Positions 1-10,461 of a DNA stretch of 36,034 bases are shown here, in pieces. A program made the translations under genes and the position numbers. The notes under the pieces are model-generated. The model saw nothing but the letters and a program-made list of their open reading frames with translations. It had not been told where the DNA came from and made no database searches. Each line of letters begins with the position of its first letter. Position 1 is the first letter of the stretch. This stretch comes from Endothia cerciana (lineage: Eukaryota; Ascomycota; Sordariomycetes; Diaporthales; Cryphonectriaceae). Where the stretch lies: the NCBI GenBank assembly GCA_026119935.1, contig JALRMH010000096.1, positions 1 through 36,034 of the forward strand, read 5' to 3'.

Positions 1-848
1 ATCCTTTCCTCGGGTCTGAGTGTTGTGCGGGTGTTTTTTGTGGCGCGCTGCGGCGGCGGGGGGGGGCGGGCCCCCCGGCGGTGGAATGCATGGGGAACAA
101 AAATGATCATCCTTGGGTGGGCGTCTGGAGTTGTAGCGGCACATGCTGCTCACAGCCTTGGGCTATTGTTCTCTCTCTATTCATCAATGTGAAAAAACCT
201 CAGTTCAACTTCTGCTGGTCTTTCTCTCGGTCTTAATCTAGGATGCAGAGGGAGGACTGTCCGTAGAGTACCACTTGCATAGAGACCTTGCTCTTGATAA
301 AGGAGAGGGTTACCCTTGTAGGTATGCATCACACCTCGCCTCGATTCCTTCTCAGGTATTGTGTGATATTACCTCGGCATCTACTTCCTCCATCTGTCTG
401 TATCCTGTCGTCTCTCTTTCCCTCTCTCCTTTCTCCACCCCTTCCCCGGCCTGGCCTGTAACCCACCCCCCTTTCTTGGGAAGGGGGGGAGGGGGGGGTG
501 GGCGCCCGGTGGCTCTCAGTGCGGATTATTACATCAGCCGAAATCCGACGTCATTGGTCTTCCTAATGGCTCCCAGGCGCCTCGCCTGCCCCCCCTTGGA
601 CCTCAGATCACTTTGATACTCTTTTTCCGCTTTGGCTCATTGCAACGTCGAGCATCTCTTTGCTCCAACCCCCGCCCCTGTTTCATCCTCGGCGTTCGAG
701 GAGGATCGCCATCTGAGTAGTACATTAATCTCCTCCACCCGTCATTGCGCGACAGCCCGCCATCGCGCTCAGCCTTCGATACGCACTGGCAGCGCCCTCG
801 TGCCGCAGGCATGAGTGCGAGTGCGATTGCACCCAGCATTTCAACACC
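1..848. other. Left flank and leader of the cyclophilin-RRM gene
   Basis: I see no supportable gene here. There is a GC-rich block near 45-85 with a nine-base G run and a C6 run, a CT-rich stretch around 410-450, and an interrupted G tract at 483-498. The CT-rich part is typical of fungal promoters, so the right half is probably promoter and 5' leader of the gene starting at 849. The left part may belong to a neighbour outside the window. Confidence 0.5.
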
Positions 849-2315
849 ATGTCGGTCCTCCTCGAGACAAGCGCCGGCGACATTGTCATCGACCTGCTCG
901 TCGATTATGCCCCGAAGCTCTGCGAGAACTTCCTGAAGCTCTGCAAGCTGAAATACTACAACTTCGCCCCCGTGCACTCCGTCCAGAAGAACTTCTCTTT
1001 CCAGACCGGCGACCCGCTCGGCCCCTTGTCCTCACAGTCCGATGGCGGTTCTTCTGTCTGGGGGCTCTTGTCCTCGGATCCCGCAGACCGTACTTTTCCT
1101 GCCTTATTCCACCCAAAGCTCAGACATCTCGAGCGCGGTACCGTCAGTATGGCTACCACTCCGGATCCCGCAGACGGCGGGGAGACCAGGCTGGCCGCGA
1201 GCCAGTTCATCGTCACCCTGGCCGACGACACCGATTATCTCGACGGGAAGGCCGCCATCTTTGGCAAGGTTGTTGAGGGATTCGACGTCTTGGAGAAGAT
1301 CAACGATGCAATCGTCGACGACAGGGGCCATCCCCTCGCTGATGTCCGCATCAAACACACTGTCGTCCTCGACGACCCCTACCCCGACCCGGCCGGCCTG
1401 CGCGAGATCAGTTCCTCGCCTGTCCCCACCAAAGCCCAGCTGGCCACCGTCCGCATTGCCGACGGCGAGGCGGATAAGCTCGAACAAGAAATGGACGGGG
1501 AAGCCGCTGAGAGAGCCGAAAAGACCCGCCGTGAGAGGGAAGCACGCGCACAGGCCCTCACCCTCGAGATGGTGGGCGACCTACCATTTGCCGAGGTCAA
1601 GCCTCCAGAGAATGTCCTCTTCGTCTGCAAGCTGAATCCTGTGACAGTGGATCCCGACCTGGAGCTCATCTTCAGTCGGTTTGGCAAGATCCTCTCCTGT
1701 GAGATCATCCGTGATCGCAAGACGGGCGACAGCCTGCAGTACGCTTTCATCGAGTTCGAGGACAAGGGCGCATGTGAGACCGCCTACTTCAAGATGCAGG
1801 GCGTGCTCATTGACGATCGGCGCATCCACGTCGATTTCTCCCAGAGCGTGAGCCGGCTCAGTGAGATGTGGAGGACGGAGACCAACACCAAGAGACGGAA
1901 ACACGCTTCTAACGGGAACAGAGGCGGTTGGGGTGGTGTCAAGGAGTTGGAAAAGTGGCGCAAGTACCGGGAGGAAGATGATATTCCCCTTGAGGGCGAC
2001 CGCTATCGGATGGTACACGGTGACGAGGAGATAAAGAGCAGGGCCATCAGAGACGAAGAGCGCGGGCCCCGAGGGCCCCAGGGCCCCGGCCAACGCCGGG
2101 TCGGGTCTGATCAAGACCGAGCTTATCCTAGACGCGATCGAAGCAGGAGCCCTCGAAAGGACCGCCCCTCAGAGCCGAGGAGCGACCGAGAGCGGGTCTC
2201 TACGAGACGCGACCGAAGCAGGAGTCCCCGGAAAGATCGCCACGGGTCGAGGAGAGACCAGGACCCCCGCGAGAGGGGGCACGGTGGGAGCTATAGAGAC
2301 TCGCAGAGAAGATAG
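849..2315 (+). CDS. cyp6: Cyclophilin-type peptidyl-prolyl isomerase with RRM domain (Cyp6/PPIL4 family)
   Basis: Intronless frame of 488 residues. Residues about 1-175 form a cyclophilin-like domain (SVLLETSAGDIVIDLL start, FQTGDPLG at 51-58, SQFIVTLAD at 118-126, GKAAIFGKVVEGFDVL around 133-148). Residues about 254-332 form an RNA-recognition motif with RNP2 LFVCKL (257-262) and RNP1 LQYAFIEF (296-303). A charged linker (205-235) joins them, and the tail after about 400 is rich in Arg, Asp and Ser with repeated RSRSPRKDR units. This order is that of the nuclear PPIL4/Cyp6 family, linked to pre-mRNA processing. The cyclophilin A catalytic Arg55 position aligns by eye with Ser44 and the Trp121 position with Tyr130, so isomerase activity may be weak (inference). 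The ATG at 849 has a good context (CAACACCATGTC) and begins exactly at the domain start. The gene stands alone, followed by a very long gap. Confidence 0.93.
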   Translation: MSVLLETSAGDIVIDLLVDYAPKLCENFLKLCKLKYYNFAPVHSVQKNFSFQTGDPLGPLSSQSDGGSSVWGLLSSDPADRTFPALFHPKLRHLERGTVSMATTPDPADGGETRLAASQFIVTLADDTDYLDGKAAIFGKVVEGFDVLEKINDAIVDDRGHPLADVRIKHTVVLDDPYPDPAGLREISSSPVPTKAQLATVRIADGEADKLEQEMDGEAAERAEKTRREREARAQALTLEMVGDLPFAEVKPPENVLFVCKLNPVTVDPDLELIFSRFGKILSCEIIRDRKTGDSLQYAFIEFEDKGACETAYFKMQGVLIDDRRIHVDFSQSVSRLSEMWRTETNTKRRKHASNGNRGGWGGVKELEKWRKYREEDDIPLEGDRYRMVHGDEEIKSRAIRDEERGPRGPQGPGQRRVGSDQDRAYPRRDRSRSPRKDRPSEPRSDRERVSTRRDRSRSPRKDRHGSRRDQDPRERGHGGSYRDSQRR

Positions 2316-3232
2316 GAAACACCAAGCTGCGGCTACGATGTTCCCTGCCCCTTCCGATACGCTGAGCGTCTTGCATCGACCCGCCATCTGCACGCTTACG
2401 AGTGAGTTCGCTCCTTTATAAATCTTGACTCAGACCGCACATCCTGTCATCAAGCCAGTCCTCAGTACCCTGTAATTGATGACCCGCGCAGCAGTCGTAC
2501 TTGCGTTAACCCATCATGGGCTCGAAGCTAGTATGCACCTCCGGTCCGCCCGGGAGCCGCCCGTGATCTCTGGTACGAGCCCTTATCGTGCTACTCTGGC
2601 CGGCGATTCCTAAAGATGGCGAACACCACAAACACACTCAACCGACGATTTGTTCTTTCACATCCGAGGATCCCGTCCATTGTAGATGCGTACTGAGTTG
2701 GTGCCCTCGAGTCCGACTCCCATCCGGTCTTCACTCAAATCTCGAGCCTCCCTCGGCGGATGACAAGGGTTTAAATCTCTGTTGGGAGTCCCTTGCCCTG
2801 GGCTAATGTTGTTATTGCGCGACCTGTCTGAGGTTACGGCCGCTCGACGCTGACTGGCTGCTTGGTTTTCGGCCACGGAATATGCCCTGGCTCCTAAAGA
2901 CGAACAAAGCGGCTCACTTGGCACATCTCACGGTTCACGAGCAAGTAATTGCCGGTCTCTCTCGTCTGCGCGATCTGGGGCGAGTCGCTAAATCTTGCTG
3001 CTACACATGTGGCTGTATGTCTCATATGGGGCACTTTGCCGGACCCTTCAAACGGGAGCTGAAGCGGCCGCCTAGGAAAAGCACTCGAAAGCCAGGACAA
3101 TACAAGTCACTCCACCGATGGCCATGCAACTTGTGAGGAAAAGGCTTCAAGGGAATTAGGTGTGACGCCTGCGGTAGCTCGCAACCTCGTATGTGCTGCA
3201 GAGCCAGAGCTCCTGAGCGCTGGGTGGACCAA

Positions 3233-3268
3233 CCCCTGGGTCGACTGTTGCAGTCGCGGCCCCAGGGG
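3233..3268. repeat. Nested inverted repeat able to form a strong hairpin
   Basis: The outer arms CCCCTGGG (3233-3240) and CCCAGGGG (3261-3268) are exact complements. Inside them CGACTG (3242-3247) and CAGTCG (3251-3256) also pair exactly around a TTG loop. One unpaired base on the left and four on the right separate the two stems. It lies in DNA without a gene. Function unknown. Confidence 0.6.
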
Positions 3269-4303
3269 CGTCTCTGCAATTCTTAGCCCAAGTGGACACG
3301 GAATTCATCTGTGACACCGTGTGGTCTTGAGATCAATCCGCCAGAAGCAGCATCCAGCCATTGGCGCGCTGTTCCTAGTCATACAGAAGACTCTTCAGAC
3401 GCTGCAGGGGTTGTTGAGAAGAAAGCAAACAGGGGTTACCAACTACAGGATCGAATGGTTCTTCCAGTTGCCGGACCCATAGTCTGGGAGCGTTTGTCTT
3501 GCTTGTCACCAAACTCCTCAACGTCTTCATTGCGCTCGCGACGTCCATCGATCCTCGTCTGTGTCGGCCTGAGACATTTCAATCCCCAGTACGCACTTCT
3601 ACTGTCCGCAGTCTGGTCGAGGTGACTTTGTGGTACCAAGCATTTTTCATGGCCTTCGATGAGGCCGGTTGCCACCTGCATCATCACACCGGCTGGTTCG
3701 GAGGTCAAACGACAATGAAGATGCTTCTTGTGAAACGACCTGCCCGTGAGTCCTACAGCCCCTTGTGGGGTCTGTGACTTGTACCCCGGAAATTTTTGCG
3801 TCTGACCAATGTCACGTCGAGCATCAAGGCTCAACTGCTCAGCAACGGCCTGCCACCACTCATGGCCTGTTGCATATTCGATGGCGCCAGCACCTTCGAG
3901 AAGCGACTATGTATGAAGCTGACTGGTCTGGGCGACGAAGCTTGGCCCAAAACGAAGAGGGTTGCATTCGCCTTTCTCTGCCCAGTCAACTGCCGCAGTG
4001 ACCTGTCATATCCATCTGGTTGCCTGCAGCTTTGTGCGGCCCCCCCACCCCCCACGTCCGGGCTTCTCAAAAGCGAAAGTTGGACATCCGGCTTGCTCAC
4101 AGCATGTCAAGGATGCTTTGGTACGGCATGGCATACTCAACTCGGGTCGTGCAGCTACAGTTTCTCTGCAGGCCCGACAGAGCCTCGAAGCTCACGCGCA
4201 ATTCATCCTGCTGTGGACGTATTTGTGGGGTCATCTAGCGCAGCCCATGGGCCAAGAGCTTGTGTCTTGTACTCGTACGGTGTCCACGATGGGGGCGCCC
4301 GGC

Positions 4304-4337
4304 TTTTTTTTTTTTTTTTTGTTTTTGTTTTTTTATT
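4304..4337 (-). other. A-rich tract preceded by AATAAA on the minus strand
   Basis: The plus strand has T17, then G, T5, G and T7 followed by ATT. Read on the minus strand this is AATAAA (4337-4332) running into an A-rich tract of about 30 bases. It could be the 3' end of an old retroposed transcript, the end of an unannotated minus-strand transcript, or a simple low-complexity run. No coding remnant was recognised upstream on the minus strand. Confidence 0.3.
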
Positions 4338-7300
4338 GATGGCTGCTCTTGTTTCCTGATTCCTCCTCTCCAATGGCTCCCCAAGTGTATCGACGAGCAT
4401 TGGCGGTCTGCTTGCGCAGCATGTCCGACGGAGTGAGGTAGGGTGACAGACAAATCGTAGCAGACATCTGAAATCGGACGGGCATGCATGGAGATGAGAC
4501 CCAGACTGGCGACGCCTCCTACATCAAGTATGGGAGAAGCGATTGGACACGCTCCGACGAAGCATTTAGCCCGCAGCCAACTGTGGCCCTAAACTGGTAT
4601 ATGAGGAAGCTTCGGGTCATGAGGACATGTACTGCATCATCCGTGCTCACTTGGTCACACAAGACAGGTATTTGGGCTACTGGAAACGGGCCCGCAACCA
4701 TCCACAGATCAACATACAAGAGCATTCACCACTGAGTGAGTCCAGTTGTACGAGCTACGCGATGCAGGTTGACCGGCCTTTGCCTGCTAGACCCGATTTC
4801 TAAAAGGGCCGTACACCTCTTTCATGGTCTCCTATTAGCCTGGTTTACACCCTAGGCCGGCGGCGAGGTCGACGAAATGGCTTCCGGGTCGACCGCTGTC
4901 TGATCCCCTTCAAGCATGGCAGGCATTCAGCCATTGCCTACAAGTCATCTTCCGCCGTGCAGCTTGCTCTGCGCCGCCCGCCCCTGCGGTTCGAAAGCAC
5001 CTACATTTGCTGATTGCGATAGGGTCATTGGATATATGGCTCGAACGGTGCGGGCTGAATTGGCACTTCGACAGCTCCCCTTTTTCTCGAACGGAGATGC
5101 GTAAAGCCCGCTGCGAAATCCACGGGCTGGTATCGAAAATGCAGGTGGCCTGGGAGATTTTGCATCGTCGTACAGCTTGGATACCCTCCCCCCCCCCCCA
5201 TCCGTCCATGGGTTAGCGCTCGATAATAGCAGTGCATTGCATAGTGCGGAAGCTGTAGCTAGCCGCCACTTATCCCGAGAGCACAGCTCTCTGCCAAGAA
5301 AGACCTGACCGTGAGATTGGTGGACTCTCGGCGGGTGTAGAGACCCATGACATGTCGACGGTATCTGATACAGTACCAGTCGGGGGCGGGCAGGCGCCGG
5401 CGGCGTGATTTCGAGGACGTTGCACAGATGGTAAAGACTACAAGTCCCCCCCATACGACACTTGACCCAGACAAGGACAAATGGCCCCACTTCCTCCTAT
5501 GTCTCATTTCGGCATCTTTGAATCAATTTGTGAAGCTCTCGGATTCACAATATCCGGCGAGATGTCGTCTGCCCGTCCGCACGGGATGTTGGCTGACCAG
5601 AATAGACCTTCCACCAGATGGGATTCAGGAACTCACGATGGCCGGCAGGATTACTGCCTGACATGCCTTGGTATCACATGTCGATGTACTCGCAGTGCTG
5701 GATGGAGGCGTTGTATTTGGCGGCGTTGGACCCTGGTGGTCGGTGTCCAGCTCGCCCCGTTCCGGTTGCTCACTCATGACGCCCCGTTGTAAACCAGGCG
5801 TTTGCAGGCGAGATCCGGCGACTCGGAGCCTAGACACTGAATCCCGGCTGGAGGGTCTTGGCTCAACTTCCTACTGAAGTAGATGGTTTTGCAGTGCAAG
5901 GCTCGTGCCAAACCATCAAGTCTCATCCGGCGGTCAGACTTTCCAAGGCGGCAGCCAGTACCTGCTGCAATGGCCCGGCGCTTCGAAGAGATCAACCCAG
6001 AGCACTACTGCCGTCGAGATGCGAGCTACAGCCAGCGAGAGGCTTAGCACATGGGCTGCTTCTCTAGCGATGTATGAATTACCGACGTTGCTGTGTGGAC
6101 CAGTCTCCGGCTGGACACGTGCCCCCTGGCAACTGGGACCTGCATTTGCACACCACAAAAAGGCGTGTGGACGGGACGGCTCGCGCAATTTGAATCCATG
6201 GCTGAGCCCATGGCATCGATAGCTCCGATGCTTGGGCTTAACTTACACACCGCCCTGTGGTGCAGCGCTGGTCGGCCATTTGCTGAAGAACTAGCCGTGG
6301 CCCATCACAGCCTCATGTGGCTGATCCCCTGCATATTCAAGCCCCGCTCGTAGGCTTCGAGTGCGTGGCCGATTACAGGTCCAATTACCATGTACATTGC
6401 CGAGATGCATCTGATCCAAGGTCTCTTTCCGGTGCCACGTCAACAAGAAGCAGGGAGACCACGAGTTTGCGGTGTTGGGGCAAAGCGCCCGTGGTCAAGC
6501 TTCGGTCCAGACTTCGTGTCATCGAAGTGTCGACCTCGGAGACCTTCTGCCAGAGCGTTGCCCTCTACTGTGCGGATCACGAAGGCGCGCAGACGGCCGT
6601 TGTGTGTACGAACTGAGCTGAGATATACAGTGCTCTTCAACACCAGATGCGGTCTCCTAGATCCTCTTCTCTGTCTTTCTCCAGGGGCTCCTCAACTTCC
6701 CACCGCAGGCATGGCAGACACTGTAATCCTGCTAGCGAACGGTGGATCAGAGAAGCCCCTGCTACACAGCTGTTTGCAACATGCTCGACAGCCATTCATC
6801 TTCTGTGCGACGTATAGATCATCTCATTTATGTCTCTGTCATCTTGTTGGGCCATCTGGGATACGTGAATGGCTGCTGACAGAGTCTCAGGTACTTCTGC
6901 ATGGTGCCAGGGGACTATCATTGATGAGGCTACCTTTTTGTGTGCTCAGGCTTCAGGCAAACATCTCTTGGTGTTCTCTCCTTTTGTCACTGTCGCATCG
7001 GCGGGCACCATACGTGCAGGTTTGCTGTTTGTGCATGAGGAGGCTGGGCCAAGCCGTAGCATTCGTACCCGGTTTGGTTGTCCTTAGGCCAGTGCGAATC
7101 ATCTGCAGGCTTCAAACGACAACCAAAACTTGGATGTCTGCTCTTCAGAAGGAAGTGCAGTATCAGGATGAATGTGCGGGCATCAACCATACTTCCTGGC
7201 CTGAACAAAGTTCTATTCCACTGACAAGGGGGTCATCAAACTGAGATTCGCCCACTCGGTGTTGGCTCAATTTTTTTTCCACCGGCCGTTCTGAAGTGGC

Positions 7301-7826
7301 CTGTCTCTCGATCGGTCGATGCAGGTGATGGACGAGGCCCATAGTCAAAAAGCAAGGTCTCATGAGCCCGGTAGAAACTCGGGCAGCGGAGGGCTACAGA
7401 CTGTGAAAGCTCTTGCTATCAGCCGGCGATGATGCGAACGTCCACCCACACCCGCCTCAAAATTACGCCTGTCTCTTTCTGCTACCTGGCCTCGAATTTT
7501 GCACACTATTTCGTCTATGTCTCGTTTCGGAGAAGAGGCTCTTGGCCCTCATGGGCATTATTGCGACATGTCTCTGTCGATCACTTACGATTCGGTCATG
7601 TCCCGCAGAGCCCACGGCGAGACTCAGGATATGTTGATCATCCAGAGGTGAGCATCTTCAAGTGACGCCTGTCTCACCTTCACCTCGTTTGTCGCCCCAC
7701 GGTACACGCAAACAGACCACGGGCAAGTGGGGGAGGAAGAAGACGGCCCTCTCAGTGGTTCTGGACCGTTTGCCAAAGTTTGCTTCCTTAGCATTGCGTA
7801 TCTTTCCTTTTTTTTTTTCCCTCCTA

Positions 7827-7851
7827 CCCCCCCCCCTTTTTTTGGGGGGGG
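7827..7851. repeat. C10-T7-G8 homopolymer hairpin
   Basis: Ten C, seven T and eight G follow each other without interruption, so the C and G runs can pair with the T run as loop. A T-rich run lies just upstream at about 7807-7818. No gene is recognisable on either side. Confidence 0.6.
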
Positions 7852-10461
7852 ACCTGTCAACTATCTGCTGTTCGCCCTGCTACCACCTGGGTTTGCTGTC
7901 ATGGCCATGCTGAGGTTGATCCAGGTCAACGAGCACCGTATGTGCCCCAGGGCCACACCAAAGTTGTGGATACACCAAGAGAGGACTACGAACTTCGTAC
8001 CGCAGACGTACTGTACCGTTCTTATGCATTGGTTTGTGTCTAAGCGCATGCACGGAGATCTGTTGAGGTAGCTCCGTTAGGGGGGGGGGGGGGCGAGACA
8101 AGTGACAAAGAAATGCCATGCGACTTGACGGACCTTGTCGTTCGCCTGGTCGCGGTCAAAACTTTCGAGTGGATACGATTTGGGGACTCAACTTGCCTTC
8201 TGCTATTCTGTCCGCGTTTGTTTCTCAGTCCTACACCTTTGGTGGGCAGGTGTCAGCGCTTTAGCATTTCTCCTCCATCATTTTCTATCGGTTTGGTTTT
8301 TTTCTTGGGGGGGAGGGGGTTGTTTTCCTTCCCCCCGGTGCCGGTGTCTTTCATGTCTCTATATCCTGATACCGTCCGCTCCGCCAGAAACAACAAAACT
8401 CTCAAGCTGCAAGAGCTTGTAGAAGGACATTGATCTCGGGTTCATACAGCAATACGGCACTAGATGAAGCCGCTTCATCCCTGGTACCAAAATCAGGATG
8501 CCCGTTTTAAGAAAACTATCCGAAGCAACATAAATAGTTCTGTACTTCCACGATACTGCAAAGGTGATGTTGGCATTCCACCTTTCAAATGGGACCGCGC
8601 CCCATGGCTCACGATATTTGCGAAGTTTGGCTTATTGGTACCTCTCACGCATGTGTGGCTTCGTCTTTCCTTCTACTTCGGGGCTGTTCGTGGTTCACAT
8701 ATACATACATGTCTTTGGTACTACGCCTTTGATAATGGGGGTACCATTTTCATAGTCCCACAGTACCACACATCAGGAATACGTATATATCCGCACCGGT
8801 CAGGCTGAGCAAGTCTAGGCACAGCTGATCCTTGCCAAGGGAGGGGTCCATCGCAGCAGCGGGCCCTATGCAGCCACCCGCCTGCTACCTTGGAGGGGAG
8901 GTCACGGCCATGTCACGATACCGCCTTCCAAGAGGTGCATCCGTACGTCTCACTGACAGATGCTGTGTAAGTCGTTAGAGCCCGTCAGACGAGATGTACT
9001 CAACACTTGTCCTAGAACTAGATTATCGAAGTTCGGAGCAGGGGTCGGCATGGCCCCACGGGTCACATTTTCAAGGAGGTGAGTCTTTTCATCTCTAAAT
9101 TGATACCTCTGGTGTCTCGACTTTGGCAAACGTCTCCGTAGGCCAGATAATTGCGGTTTCCGTTTGGAGTAGCCCAAGGTCATCTAATACCGCAGGACGG
9201 TTGAACACGAGCAGATGGAAACTATGACGAGGGCCTGACCTGTTTCTCAGCTTTTCCTCTGTCTCTCCTCCAAACGAGACTATACTCATAACTTCTCATC
9301 CCTCGCAGATCATCTGAAAGCCGTTCTTCCAATAATTACTGTCCGCATCCCCAACTTTCTCTCAAGGTTCTTCCTTCTTCTCTCGTCAATCAGGTTAGAC
9401 TTTGTCACCAGGTTCCCAGACGTACGACTCACCGATATCGCCTGTCCTTCTGACCCTGCATCTCTTGACTGGAGCCCCTCTCGAACAAGTAGGTCCCACG
9501 AGACGACACAAGGAGCCTATCCAGGTCGTCCTCCAGGGCCCAGTGTGCACCCGACTTGGGACGAAGACTTCCGCCAGACAACGAGACCGGGAGCTGGTCG
9601 TTTCTAAGCTCACGTTAGGGTCGACTTGGGACAGCGCCCGCAGCGTGATAAGTTCCTCTTGTCGTTCACTAGGAAGGGCGAGCCTCACGGAACTGAGTTT
9701 GGCTCACACACCAGCGCTCCAACACAGACATATTCAACACCCCACGCACTACCCCCTCCGGAACAGGCCATACCTTCTTGTGCTTGCGGTGGACCTTCGT
9801 ACGTCCGACGCCGTGTTTTACATGCCAGGCATCATTGCCGTCGCGGATTCATCACTAGACAGAGCCGCAGGAAACACAGACTGTACCATCGAGCCAGCCC
9901 GGTCAGCCAGGGAGCTCAGACAAGCATCAACAAACACGCAGCAATTGGACCGACTCGCCCGCCGGCTGGGACTCTTCCTAGCCACTGAGCTGAATTGTGA
10001 TCAGCCGTCAATCTGGGCCTTGTACATCTCTTGTGGCCAATCTGCCTGGACTTCTTGTCTCGCCTCGACAACCCTGCTGCACTTCAAGGTGCCGCCGGCC
10101 TTGCCTGTCTTCATCCGCCGCCTCGCCTGCCTGCTGCCGGGCCCCTGTCTCGTTAATTCGAAGTGTGGCCTGCATATTGCATCCCGTCGCGCGTCAAGTT
10201 TCGCTTTCGATTGCCTTTTTCTGCCATCTGGCTCCAGGGGGGGGGGGGACTTGAAGGCCACCTGCCTCGACTCAGCCGTCATTAGCCAGTCGGTCTCGAG
10301 GAGATCGAGTGACGTGACCCATCTGGCCCAATAGACAAATAATCGACCGGTGTTGCCCAAACCTTGCTCCTACTATCCACTGTTATCGTCTTCGCGCATC
10401 CAGCTGAACAACAACGCGGACACACCAGCCGAGCGAGAAGGGGAGACACCTGTATATTACC

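Larger units (their letters stand above)
2316..10461. other. 8.1 kb region without a recognisable gene, upstream of the Zn2Cys6 factor
   Basis: No frame here gives a protein I recognise. The two longest open frames (6390-7244 and 9402-10334, plus strand) have no domain, no codon pattern like the neighbours, and overlap other open frames of similar quality. Composition is balanced and CpA/TpG are common, so this is not RIP-mutated DNA. It contains long homopolymers (T17 at 4304, C12 at 5188, C10-T7-G8 at 7827, G14 at 8080, G12 at 10237) and a nested hairpin at 3233-3268. From about 9240 it becomes pyrimidine-rich, which suits promoter and leader of the factor at 10462. A long regulatory region or noncoding RNA is possible but unproven. 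Confidence 0.5.

Noticed and set aside
6390..7244. Open frame of 284 codons in the gene-free region
   Set aside because: No domain, odd composition rich in Cys, Leu and Arg, other frames equally open. Treated as chance.
9402..10334. Open frame of 310 codons before the Zn2Cys6 factor
   Set aside because: No recognised family and an overlapping second frame. Not called as a gene; kept only as a possible leader frame.
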